Position numbers and translations under genes: made by a program | Notes under the pieces: model-generated | Database searches by the model: none | What the model saw: the letters and a program-made list of their open reading frames with translations, nothing else | Told to the model about the DNA's origin: nothing | In this document: in pieces, positions 1 to 6,394 of the stretch | Layout: the number at the start of each line of letters is the position of its first letter | Numbering within the stretch: position 1 is the stretch's first letter | Source: Puniceicoccales bacterium | GTDB lineage: Bacteria; Verrucomicrobiota; Verrucomicrobiae; Opitutales; LL51 | Assembly (NCBI GenBank): GCA_031283485.1 | Contig: JAITBR010000058.1 | Location: forward strand, 1-12,267 | Length of the DNA: 12,267 nucleotides | Reading direction: 5' to 3'

Positions 1-184
1 GCTCGATAACTTCGAAGGCTGGACCATGGGGGCCACTCTCGATGACATCGTTTTCATTTTCAGATACGGTTTCCACGTCGAACGCATTGCCTTTCTGGTG
101 CATGCCACTCAGGATAAACTTGCCGTTCTTCTTGATCGACCATTTGGACGTGCCCTTGGTGAAAATGTTAAATATTTTCGCCAT
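1..184 (-). CDS. Hypothetical protein, N-terminal part only (runs off left edge)
   Basis: An open minus-strand frame begins with ATG at 184 and stays open for 61 codons to the window edge, so only the N-terminus is visible. It starts MAKIFNIFTKGTSKWSIKKN and continues with a polar stretch rich in Glu, Asn and Gly. I do not recognise the family, and see no signal peptide or membrane helix. There is no in-frame ATG upstream and no clear Shine-Dalgarno site. The gene is divergent from folC across 85 bases. A plus-strand frame covers the same bases (26-283), but its product resembles nothing and it collides with the folC start, so I prefer the minus reading. Confidence is moderate because the gene is truncated. 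Confidence 0.5.
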   Translation of the reverse strand, partial: MAKIFNIFTKGTSKWSIKKNGKFILSGMHQKGNAFDVETVSENENDVIESGPHGPAFEVIE

Positions 185-269
185 AAATTTTGCGAAGAAG
201 CATGGGCATGGATATGCGATGGGGCGGTCGACGTTACAGATAGAGAGTTTCCACAGTGCAAGGCTCAGG

Positions 270-1511
270 ATGTGCAAGGCTAACTATGGGCAAATTGTTC
301 GTAAGTTATTTGCAAAGCGAACGGATGTGGGTTGCAAATTCGGTGAGTTCCGAGATTTTGCCGAAAAATTTCTTCCGAAGAGCAGCAGCAGAGTTATTCA
401 CGTTGCCGGAACAAATGGGAAAGGATCCGTTTGTGCCCTTCTCGATGCAGCCTATCGCGCAGCTGGGTATGCAACGGGACTGTTCACTTCCCCACATTTA
501 TTGGAAATGCGGGAGCGAATTCGATACAATGGGGAGTTAATTTCCGAGGAAAATTTTTGCCGAATTTTTTCAGAAATAGAGAAGCGACACCATCTGAATT
601 TGTCGTTTTTTCAATATTTGACCCTGATCGCGCTCGCATATTTTTTCGAACGTGCGGCAGGTGTGATAATTTTGGAATGTGGCATTGGTGGGAGGTTAGA
701 TAGCACGAATATAGTTCGCACCGATGCCAGTATTATAACGAGTATAGCATTTGACCATGAGGAAATTTTAGGAGAAACACTGGAAAGCATCGCCCAAGAG
801 AAATCTGGAATTATAAAGCCGGGGGCGAAAGTTTTTGTCGGCGATATTCCGAAATGCACCGAAGTTGTTGTGAGACGCATTGCCCAGGAAAATTTGGCAA
901 ATTTGGTAAAAATCAATGGCGCTGACCAATTTTTTGAATCAAATTTGAACGGAGATTGCCAGAGAAATAATGCTAAACTAGCGTGCACAGCGCTGAAAAA
1001 CTTACGCGATATTTTGCCAATTGAGGACGGTGCCATTGGGCGCGGATTTGCGAATGTATTTTGGCCGGCACGAAACCAGGTTGTTTCCCTGAAAAATGGC
1101 AATAAATTAATTTTCGATGGAGCACACAATGTGGAAGCGGTTTGTAGCCAGCGCGACTACATTTTGCGCACCGTCAGCGGAAACTCGACGACGTTAATTT
1201 TTAGCTCGACGAAAACCAGGCAGTGTAAATTTTGTTTCGCAATTTTAGAGCCTCTCTTTCATCGGGTATTAGTAACAAATATCTCAGATGGCAATAAAAA
1301 ATTGCCCGATGATGTATTCATTGAATTGGCTGATACACGGGCTTCGAAGTGCCGGTTTTTGAACCTCAAGGCCTGTGCCGAATTACTCGTGCGGCCAACG
1401 GATGAAGTATATTTTGTAACCGGTTCATTGCTGCTGATCGGTGAATTGGCCGATTCACTTGTCACCGGTGGTCAATTGGATAGTGGGTGTTTCCTGGCTC
1501 CATCAGGCTGA
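270..1511 (+). CDS. folC: Folylpolyglutamate synthase / dihydrofolate synthase
   Basis: A Mur-ligase-type enzyme that adds glutamate to folates (and in many bacteria to dihydropteroate) using ATP in the cytoplasm. Visible marks: the P-loop VIHVAGTNGKGS with the loop at residues 46-53; the following SPHL motif; ILECGIGGRLDSTN; a DHEEILG...IAQEKSGI block typical of the central domain; and FDGAHN plus FVTGSLLLIGE in the C-terminal domain. The frame is open from position 42, but the upstream 76 codons have no family resemblance. With ATG at 270 the P-loop lies about 45 residues in and the protein is 413 residues, both normal for FolC. An AAGG lies about 6 bases before this ATG. The C-terminal domain is divergent, but no frameshift is seen. 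It is followed by a tRNA gene with its own promoter. Confidence 0.93.
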   Translation: MCKANYGQIVRKLFAKRTDVGCKFGEFRDFAEKFLPKSSSRVIHVAGTNGKGSVCALLDAAYRAAGYATGLFTSPHLLEMRERIRYNGELISEENFCRIFSEIEKRHHLNLSFFQYLTLIALAYFFERAAGVIILECGIGGRLDSTNIVRTDASIITSIAFDHEEILGETLESIAQEKSGIIKPGAKVFVGDIPKCTEVVVRRIAQENLANLVKINGADQFFESNLNGDCQRNNAKLACTALKNLRDILPIEDGAIGRGFANVFWPARNQVVSLKNGNKLIFDGAHNVEAVCSQRDYILRTVSGNSTTLIFSSTKTRQCKFCFAILEPLFHRVLVTNISDGNKKLPDDVFIELADTRASKCRFLNLKACAELLVRPTDEVYFVTGSLLLIGELADSLVTGGQLDSGCFLAPSG

Positions 1512-1538
1512 TAGTGGTTTAGCGAACATCGGTAAAGA

Positions 1539-1580
1539 TTGCGAGAAATTCAACATTAGCAATTGACTGAATGCTCGCAA
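1539..1580. repeat. Imperfect inverted repeat between folC and tRNA-Arg
   Basis: The arms TTGCGAG (1539-1545) and CTCGCAA (1574-1580) are perfectly complementary. Inside them ATTCA (1548-1552) pairs with TGAAT (1568-1572), giving a 12-pair stem with a small internal loop and a 15-base terminal loop. There is no T-run, so it is not a standard intrinsic terminator. It overlaps the -35 box of the tRNA promoter. It may be the folC mRNA 3' end or a protein-binding site; the sequence does not decide which. Confidence 0.45.
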
Positions 1581-1592
1581 GCCTGCTATATT
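1563..1592 (+). promoter_or_regulatory. Sigma70-type promoter for tRNA-Arg
   Basis: TTGACT (1563-1568) and TATATT (1587-1592) are separated by 18 bases and lie 13 bases before the mature 5' end of the tRNA. This is the best promoter match in the window and its placement fits a tRNA gene. Confidence 0.65.
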
Positions 1593-1605
1593 ACGGAAAT
1601 TTCAT

Positions 1606-1680
1606 GCTTCCGTCGTCCAATGGATAGGACACCGGTCTCCGGAACCGGCAATTTGGGTTCGAGTCCCGACGGAAGCGCCA
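1606..1680 (+). tRNA. tRNA-Arg (anticodon CCG), CCA encoded
   Basis: A complete 75-base cloverleaf reads CGG arginine codons. The acceptor stem GCTTCCG (1606-1612) pairs with CGGAAGC (1670-1676). The D stem GTCC/GGAC is 1615-1618 with 1627-1630. The anticodon stem CCGGT/ACCGG encloses loop CTCCGGA with anticodon CCG at 1639-1641. The T loop TTCGAGT is at 1658-1664 with a five-pair stem containing one G-T pair. A G discriminator and genomically encoded CCA (1678-1680) complete it. It has its own promoter and converges with the minus-strand gene ending at 1695. Confidence 0.97.
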
Positions 1681-1694
1681 CAGTTTGCCATCAT

Positions 1695-2900
1695 TCACTG
1701 TGATGCCGTCTCCCACGTCGCACAGTTTTCAGTAAAATACTCCCGCAGTTCCCTTGCAACGTCTAGAGGGCAGTCAGCGGAATCTTCGCAAGCTGTTTTA
1801 ACGAGACCATCCAACGCTCGTTCGCATAAATCACTCCCATAGGTCTTTGCAAATCCCTCAATTGCCTCTTTCATAGAAGATAGCCTCTGCTCTTTATCAT
1901 TAACACCGATATTTTTTAGCCCCAAAACGGTTTGTATGCCATTGTTTACCGGTTGTTTAAGAGTCATACCTCTTCCATCACTCCCGCCGGACGATTCAAA
2001 TTCGGCAGAAGATATTTTGATAGATAGATTATCACAACTAGCTAAATTGCATATATCATTTAACATTTCTACTTCCAGTTCGTGGCCTCGATTTTGTCTG
2101 TAAGTTTCTCGAGTCTCATTTAATTTATTACTCGTTATATTTAACAGATTGAAATCATTTCCAAACGCTTTTTCCAATGTTTTTTGACAAGCAGGTGATA
2201 ATTTGGGCACTTCTGCGTTTCCGAAAAAACGAGAACCAAGCCGTTTAAAACGGGAAGTAATTGGGTGCTTCCTCCGCGCGTTTTCCCGTTCTCCTATCTT
2301 TTGTGCTAAACTTCCCATTTCATTGCATACTCCTATGGCTTCATTTACTTTTTTTCCTATGTCACTGCAAATTTCATTCGAAACGCTAAATAATTCCCCA
2401 ATCGGGGCTCTTTTATCTTCGGATATCTTCCCGCCACCATTTGCTTCGTTGCCTGCGAGAAGCCCTTCGCATGTTACTATGACGGCATCAATGGAAGACC
2501 CTATACTGACATCTTCAGGCCTAAACAGTCCTACATTCGCGGCATCAAACGCTATGGTTGTAAGCGCAGGGGCTTTCAGTTGAGCAGAAGTCTCCGCTGT
2601 TCCGCTCGTTTGTGCCGCCCGGGCTCCGAGAGGAGTTTGCGCAGCAGCCGTTGGAGCATCATTACCGCCACTTGGGATTTCTGCGGTTTGCGTTTGTGTC
2701 GCATCCCGTTGCACTGGTGGATTATTTGCAGTGGCAGACCTGTCGTCTAATGGACTTTGTGGAAAATTTTCACCCAACGCCTGCACAGACGGAGGAACAT
2801 CTCCCTCTGCGACGCTGTGACTTCCAAGTGCAGCTGCACCGCCGACTTGTGGCGTGGATGCTGCTGCTACATTTTGTGCTGAAACTGGATTTGAATTCAT
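1695..2900 (-). CDS. Unknown 401-aa protein, candidate secreted (T3SS) effector
   Basis: I do not recognise a family. Residues 1 to about 112 are low-complexity and rich in Ala, Thr, Gln, Pro and Ser with no hydrophobic signal peptide, as in the disordered export regions of many T3SS cargo proteins. Residues about 115-401 look folded and mainly helical, with several cysteines, a short basic segment (RKHPITSRFKRLGSRFFG) near residue 220, and a charged helical C-terminus. No catalytic motif is evident. The start is ATG at 2900, preceded by a strong AGGAGG site. It lies 65 bases downstream of the DJ-1-like gene on the same strand, in a cluster headed by a CesT-like chaperone gene; this context is the main reason for suspecting secretion. 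The gene is real by coding appearance and ribosome site; the effector role is inference. Confidence 0.8.
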   Translation of the reverse strand: MNSNPVSAQNVAAASTPQVGGAAALGSHSVAEGDVPPSVQALGENFPQSPLDDRSATANNPPVQRDATQTQTAEIPSGGNDAPTAAAQTPLGARAAQTSGTAETSAQLKAPALTTIAFDAANVGLFRPEDVSIGSSIDAVIVTCEGLLAGNEANGGGKISEDKRAPIGELFSVSNEICSDIGKKVNEAIGVCNEMGSLAQKIGERENARRKHPITSRFKRLGSRFFGNAEVPKLSPACQKTLEKAFGNDFNLLNITSNKLNETRETYRQNRGHELEVEMLNDICNLASCDNLSIKISSAEFESSGGSDGRGMTLKQPVNNGIQTVLGLKNIGVNDKEQRLSSMKEAIEGFAKTYGSDLCERALDGLVKTACEDSADCPLDVARELREYFTENCATWETASQ

Positions 2901-2927
2901 ACTCCCCTCCTAATGGGGAAGGATAGG

Positions 2928-2948
2928 AAAATTTTTACATATGGCAAG
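2928..2948 (-). promoter_or_regulatory. Upstream element of the 401-aa gene, similar to the one before the OTU-like gene
   Basis: On the minus strand CTTGC (2944-2948) is followed by ATGTAAAAATTTT (2928-2940), about 27 bases before the ATG, then a GAGGGGA-containing ribosome site. Almost the same arrangement precedes the OTU-like gene: CTTGC at 11055-11059, ATGTAAAATTTTT at 11066-11078, and GAGGGGA before its ATG. It may be a shared promoter or control element. The -10/-35 assignment is uncertain. Confidence 0.3.
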
Positions 2949-2963
2949 TATTTTCGAAAACTT
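2946..2963. repeat. 18-bp near-palindrome after the DJ-1-like gene
   Basis: AAGTATTTTCGAAAACTT is a near-perfect palindrome centred on TTCGAA. It sits 2 bases beyond the stop of the DJ-1-like gene and about 45 bases upstream of the next start. It could be a weak transcript end or an operator for the 401-aa gene. It is AT-rich and has no following T-run, so neither role is established. Confidence 0.3.
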
Positions 2964-2965
2964 TC

Positions 2966-3505
2966 CTAAAGTAACGCGGATCTTGCCACATCATCCGCCG
3001 TTGTTTTCCCGATCAGAAATTCCAAAATTTTAAGCCCAAATTCCACCGCAGCACCCGGTCCCGATGCTGTTATTAAATTGTCATCGGTAACGACGCGATT
3101 AGTCGTCTGAGCTTCTTCAAGTTCATTGTAGGTGCACGGATGAGCCGTGTATTTTTTTCCACGAAGAATGCCGCAATCATATAAAATTAGCGGAGCTGCA
3201 CAGATTGCGCAGAGCAATTTTTTGGCTTGCCAGTGCTTCACTAGAAAAGTCATTACCGCTTCATTGCCGCGCATGTTGTAGCAACCGGGGCCACCGGGAA
3301 GCACAACGCAATCGTAGGCTTCGGTAGGTGCACCTACGAATTCAACGTCTGCCCGCACCCGCAAACCATGGGAGCTGGTCAAATTAACGTTTCCATATCC
3401 CGCAACGGTAACATCTATGCCTCCCCGCGACAAAATGTCAAACGGACAGCAAAATTCCATTTCTTCGAATCCATCCGGGATAATTACTATTGCACGCTTT
3501 TTCAT
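2966..3505 (-). CDS. DJ-1/PfpI (ThiJ) family protein
   Basis: A glutamine-amidotransferase-like fold protein of the DJ-1 superfamily, whose members include glyoxalase-III/deglycase-type, chaperone and stress proteins. Visible features: the N-terminal strand KKRAIVIIPDGFEEME with the acidic residue (E17) that supports the cysteine; the CVVLPGGPG loop near residue 66; the nucleophile elbow AICAAP with Cys102, aligning with human DJ-1 Cys106 (AICAGP); and His122 in TAHP, aligning with DJ-1 His126. With ATG at 3505 the length is 179 residues, normal for the family. A GTG at 3529 would add 8 residues and overlap the preceding gene's stop by 4 bases; it remains a possible start because neither has a ribosome site. 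The gene follows the EF-hand-like protein directly, so co-transcription is likely. The substrate cannot be told. Confidence 0.9.
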   Translation of the reverse strand: MKKRAIVIIPDGFEEMEFCCPFDILSRGGIDVTVAGYGNVNLTSSHGLRVRADVEFVGAPTEAYDCVVLPGGPGCYNMRGNEAVMTFLVKHWQAKKLLCAICAAPLILYDCGILRGKKYTAHPCTYNELEEAQTTNRVVTDDNLITASGPGAAVEFGLKILEFLIGKTTADDVARSALL

Positions 3506-3525
3506 GGTATAACAAACTGAAGATT

Positions 3526-4137
3526 TCACTCATTTGCTAAAATTCCACCTACTCTGTCCCTCTTATCCGAATCAAAGCCGGAAAAATCGATTTCTCCGGG
3601 GCCCTTGGCCTTGCTTTGGCCGGTAAAAGCAGAATTTTTCACATCCCTATCGGACATTTGACTGCCTGGATTTAGCAGATTTTTAACAGCACTTCTTTCC
3701 TTCAGAGAGCGCTCGATATCTTTGGCAAGCCAACTTCTTGCTCTTTTGGCTTTTTTTTCTGCCATCTCCCTGGCTATTTCCGCTCGAGTTTGAAATTTCT
3801 TGTCAAGCCCGTCCACGAGGCCATCTCCATCGATGTCTTGTTTCATCGACTGATCAATGTTATTTTGGCCCGGATTTCTTTGGTCAACTGCCGCGGCATC
3901 TTGCTTTGAATTCGTGTTGCTGATGGCACCTAATCTTCCGGAAAGTGGTTCCGTTGCAACTTCAATGGAGTGAGGCTTATCTCCGGCAATTTCTGCAACG
4001 GATGTGCACTGCGGCTTAGGTGCCTCAATCATTCCCGCTGGAGTACCATTCTGCATGCTTTGGATATACTGCGCGGCTAGCTCGTATTTGTCTGTTTGCC
4101 CTTTTTGATCGTCCAATGTAATTGCTTCCACTGACAT
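3526..4137 (-). CDS. Unknown 203-aa protein with EF-hand-like loop, candidate T3SS cargo
   Basis: No family is recognised. The N-terminal ~100 residues are polar and probably disordered. Residues 101-112 (DIDGDGLVDGLD) fit the 12-residue EF-hand/dockerin calcium loop: Asp at 1, 3, 5, 9 and 12, Gly at 6, hydrophobic at 8. A long basic/acidic helix (about residues 113-155, many Lys, Arg, Glu) and a polar C-terminal tail follow. There is no signal peptide or membrane helix. The start is ATG at 4137 with GAAGG 7 bases upstream. The upstream CesT-like chaperone gene ends only 2 bases before this ATG, an arrangement typical of a chaperone and its dedicated secreted substrate. Calcium binding is predicted from the motif only; the effector role is inferred from context. 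Confidence 0.82.
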   Translation of the reverse strand: MSVEAITLDDQKGQTDKYELAAQYIQSMQNGTPAGMIEAPKPQCTSVAEIAGDKPHSIEVATEPLSGRLGAISNTNSKQDAAAVDQRNPGQNNIDQSMKQDIDGDGLVDGLDKKFQTRAEIAREMAEKKAKRARSWLAKDIERSLKERSAVKNLLNPGSQMSDRDVKNSAFTGQSKAKGPGEIDFSGFDSDKRDRVGGILANE

Positions 4138-4139
4138 CT

Positions 4140-4652
4140 TTATACCTTCATTTTTATGTTTTTTGCAGTTTCTCCAACTTCGTCTTCTAACTCTTCATCC
4201 GAAAGCGTGTATTTGGCACATATTTCCTCAATCCATGCAACCGTATTTGCCGCTGCTTTAATAGCAGTTTTCATAAAATTAAACAGTATGTTTTCGAATG
4301 CGATTGCATCGATATGACCCATGGCAATGCTATATGTCAAAACGATATTTTGCGTTTTCCTATCAAGACCAAAGCTGGCTTGATTGTTTGCTACGCCGTG
4401 CAGGTTGTTTTCGAGCAACTTTTCAAAAAACTGTTCCGTGAAATCGTACGGAACTCGGCAAATCGGAGCGTAAAAGTACACAATGTCGCTCCCACCGGGA
4501 AGCTCAATCGCAAATTCCATTTCGCTTTGGTCGTGCTTAAACATGCATATGCCACTGCTGTGAAGTTGGAGCTTAGATTTCATCTTAGAAGCAGCAAAAT
4601 CAACATATTCCGCCAATTTTCTGCGCAAAACAAAACTCTCATCGGCATCCAT
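4140..4652 (-). CDS. CesT/SycE-like type III secretion chaperone
   Basis: A small acidic cytoplasmic protein (170 residues) of the class that binds the N-terminus of a T3SS substrate as a dimer. The family pattern is visible: an N-terminal helix (FVLRRKLAEYVDFA), strands with MEFAIELPGG, then a central helix FFEKLLENNL, the strand pair ASFGLDRKTQNIVLTYSI, a following amphipathic helix, and an acidic C-terminal tail (SDEELEDEVGE). Length and order fit CesT-type chaperones. The frame extends upstream to 4748, but the extra 32 residues are basic and unlike the family, so ATG 4652 is chosen; no clear ribosome site is present. It heads the minus-strand cluster and is 2 bases from the candidate cargo gene. 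It is divergent from radC. The family call is by pattern only, without a profile search. Confidence 0.72.
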   Translation of the reverse strand: MDADESFVLRRKLAEYVDFAASKMKSKLQLHSSGICMFKHDQSEMEFAIELPGGSDIVYFYAPICRVPYDFTEQFFEKLLENNLHGVANNQASFGLDRKTQNIVLTYSIAMGHIDAIAFENILFNFMKTAIKAAANTVAWIEEICAKYTLSDEELEDEVGETAKNIKMKV

Positions 4653-4689
4653 GGAGATAAATTTTATAAAAAATAGCCTCGAGGTAAAG

Positions 4690-4704
4690 CACAAAATTCT
4701 TGTG
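4690..4704. promoter_or_regulatory. Inverted repeat in the chaperone/radC divergent region
   Basis: CACAA (4690-4694) and TTGTG (4700-4704) form a 5-bp inverted repeat with a 5-base centre in the 85-base space between the divergent starts. Its place suits an operator for the chaperone operon. A TATAAA (minus strand, about 4664-4669) lies between it and the chaperone start and may be a -10 box. Short repeats occur by chance in AT-rich DNA. Confidence 0.25.
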
Positions 4705-4737
4705 AAAATTTTTATCTTCTGCTTGTGCCTTTTAAAA

Positions 4738-5424
4738 GTGCTTAACAAAGAACATTATGGCCATAGGAGACGCTTGAGGGAGCGCTTTTTAAAGAGCGAA
4801 TTTTGTGGTTTTGCCGATCACGAAATCGTTGAGCTAATTCTTACACTTTGCATACCGCGATGCGATGTCAAAAAGCAGGCCAAAAGCTTGCTCCGTGAGT
4901 TTGGGAGCATCAGTGGCATTTTCGATGCTGATTTGGGCGAACTCAAAAAAATTGATGGCATTAGTGAAGTTGCAGCCGCGGCGATAAAAATTATTAAGGC
5001 ATCAACGGGTCTGTATTTGAAAAGCTGCGCCGAAGGAAAGCAGGTGTTAGATGGGAGTGATGCGCTAATAGCGTTTTGGAAAAATCGTCTACGTGGCCTA
5101 TGCATTGAAGTCTTTGAGATTGCTTACCTAGATGCAAACCTATGCCTATTGAAGGATGGCATTGAGGAAATTTCTAGAGGTACCGCCAACCGCGTTTACG
5201 TGGATCATCGGAAAATTTTGGAATTGGCCCTTAGGAAGCACGCTAGTTGCATAGTGCTCGCCCATAACCACCCATGCGGAGACGCCAAGCCATCGGACGT
5301 TGACGAGTGTTTCACCAGAAAAATTAAGGCGGCGGCGGAACTACTGGACATAATCCTCGTTGATCACATTATCATTTCAAAAGTCGACGAGTTTTCATTC
5401 CGTAACCATGGCTTGATCCTGTAA
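4738..5424 (+). CDS. radC: RadC family protein (JAB/MPN metalloprotease-like)
   Basis: The RadC/UPF0758 family combines a helix-hairpin-helix N-terminal region with a JAB1/MPN-type metal-binding domain. The N-terminal part shows HYGHRRRLRERF, then DHEIVELIL and an IPRCDVKKQAKSLL...FGS block, followed by the hairpin IDGISEVAAAAI. The C-terminal part shows the JAB motif LAHNHPCGDAKPSDVD: His176, His178, Ser186 and Asp189, with DHIII following. All predicted zinc ligands are present. The frame is open from ATG 4651 (257 residues), but the first 29 codons encode an atypical hydrophobic stretch; GTG at 4738 gives 228 residues, the usual length, so I chose it, though it lacks a ribosome site. Despite the name, a role in repair is not supported for the family; its function is unsettled. 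Confidence 0.9.
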   Translation: MLNKEHYGHRRRLRERFLKSEFCGFADHEIVELILTLCIPRCDVKKQAKSLLREFGSISGIFDADLGELKKIDGISEVAAAAIKIIKASTGLYLKSCAEGKQVLDGSDALIAFWKNRLRGLCIEVFEIAYLDANLCLLKDGIEEISRGTANRVYVDHRKILELALRKHASCIVLAHNHPCGDAKPSDVDECFTRKIKAAAELLDIILVDHIIISKVDEFSFRNHGLIL

Positions 5425-5467
5425 GTGAAACAGATAATGCACAAAAAATAAATTTAAAAGATTGTTA

Positions 5468-5508
5468 TTGACTTTTCTCCGACAAAACAAATGTAGAGGG
5501 GAGGAGGG
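5468..5508 (+). promoter_or_regulatory. Possible promoter and strong ribosome site before the MarC gene
   Basis: TTGACT (5468-5473) is a good -35 match, but the hexamer 17 bases on (ATGTAG, 5491-5496) is a poor -10. GAGGAGGG (5501-5508) is a strong Shine-Dalgarno site 7 bases before the ATG at 5516, and it decides the MarC start over the in-frame TTG at 5462. Confidence 0.35.
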
Positions 5509-5515
5509 TATTTTT

Positions 5516-6217
5516 ATGGTTTCGGACACGATTCGATTTGTCTTGCAGTATTTCGTAACGCTATTTGTCGTTATAACGCCATTGGCTATCTTAGCGCTTT
5601 TTGTTAGTATGACATCTCCATACACCGTAAAGGAACGTCTGCAAACGGCACGAATGGGATGTTTAGTGGCCCTTGGAGTTGTGGAGTTTTTCGCGATTTT
5701 TGGGAAGAAAATATTTGAGTTTTTTGGGGTATCCATGGGTTCGTTCTACGTAGCCGGCGGTATATTAATATTTTTGGTTGGGCTTGACATGCTTCGCGCG
5801 CAAGACTCCGACGAGCACGTAACGGAGGAAGAGCTGAAGGAGGCGAAGGCTACCGCCAAGAAAAAGGGCGATATCGCCATAACGCCACTCGGAATTCCAC
5901 TCATTGCGGGTCCTTGCTTCATAACAAACACGATTGCCCAGCAGGCTAAGGCGTCAAATTGTGTGGAATTTGTAGGGGGGCTCGTTGCCGTTGCCCTCGT
6001 AGTAGGCGCTTTGTATCTGTTGCTGGCTACATCGGCTCGTGGGGCCAAGTGGCTAACTCCGACTATTTTAAAGCTTAGCTATAGGCTGTCGGGTTTAATT
6101 TTAGCAGCCATAGCGGTTGAAATGCTAATAACTGGCATCAAAAGCAAAGACTTAGGCTTGTGGACGGAAGCTCCTATAGCCCAGATGAAGGTTATAGAAG
6201 TCAGTTCGGTGGGGTAA
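5516..6217 (+). CDS. MarC family integral membrane protein
   Basis: A 233-residue polytopic inner-membrane protein of the MarC/UPF0056 family, whose transport substrate is not known. Hydrophobic segments lie near residues 7-31, 48-70, 78-95, 125-145, 152-175 and 190-213, giving about six helices. The family signature is clear in helix 4 (ITPLGIPLIAGPCFIT, matching the usual PLAIPLIAGPG pattern with Cys for the second Gly). A charged cytoplasmic loop (about residues 99-122) contains many Glu and Lys. The start at 5516 is set by the strong GAGGAGGG site. An intrinsic terminator follows 49 bases after the stop, so this gene is probably a single unit or ends the radC unit. The marC name comes from a locus in E. 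coli; antibiotic resistance is not implied. Confidence 0.9.
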   Translation: MVSDTIRFVLQYFVTLFVVITPLAILALFVSMTSPYTVKERLQTARMGCLVALGVVEFFAIFGKKIFEFFGVSMGSFYVAGGILIFLVGLDMLRAQDSDEHVTEEELKEAKATAKKKGDIAITPLGIPLIAGPCFITNTIAQQAKASNCVEFVGGLVAVALVVGALYLLLATSARGAKWLTPTILKLSYRLSGLILAAIAVEMLITGIKSKDLGLWTEAPIAQMKVIEVSSVG

Positions 6218-6265
6218 AAGATTGTCGATTGCTTTCCATTTGCTCGCCTGAATAGTTTAAATATC

Positions 6266-6287
6266 GCGCGTTTGGACGCGCTTTTTT
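6266..6287 (+). terminator. Intrinsic terminator after the MarC gene
   Basis: GCGCG (6266-6270) and CGCGC (6277-6281) form a 5-bp all-GC stem with a 6-base loop, immediately followed by TTTTTT (6282-6287). It separates the MarC gene from mgtE. Confidence 0.75.
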
Positions 6288-6394
6288 GTCATTTGCAGAT
6301 GTGAATAGTTTATTAATTCTTGATTTCGGCTTAGTAAAAATGCTAATTGGGAGCAATGTAAGATTATGTAAACAATTTGCCCATCCAATAAATC

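Noticed and set aside
42..269. Extended N-terminus for FolC from position 42
   Set aside because: The extra 76 codons show no FolC resemblance and overlap a plausible divergent minus-strand gene (1-184). ATG 270 gives the normal family length.
26..283. Plus-strand 85-codon frame
   Set aside because: No recognisable product, overlaps the folC start, and competes with the minus-strand frame open at the edge.
611..1129. Minus-strand 172-codon frame inside folC
   Set aside because: Lies wholly within the clearly conserved FolC frame; antisense shadow.
2203..2926. Plus-strand frames opposite the 401-aa gene
   Set aside because: Antisense to a gene with a strong ribosome site; products are Pro/Ser/Phe-rich shadow translations.
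6249..6312. Direct repeat TGAATAGTTTA at 6249-6259 and 6302-6312
   Set aside because: Only 11 bases, AT-rich, two copies on either side of a terminator; likely chance. A repeat count across the genome would decide.
6218..6394. Mg2+ riboswitch (M-box or ykoK type) before mgtE
   Set aside because: The 177-base region contains the upstream gene's terminator and AT-rich sequence; I could not trace the conserved M-box core or an expression-platform hairpin. A covariance-model search would settle it.
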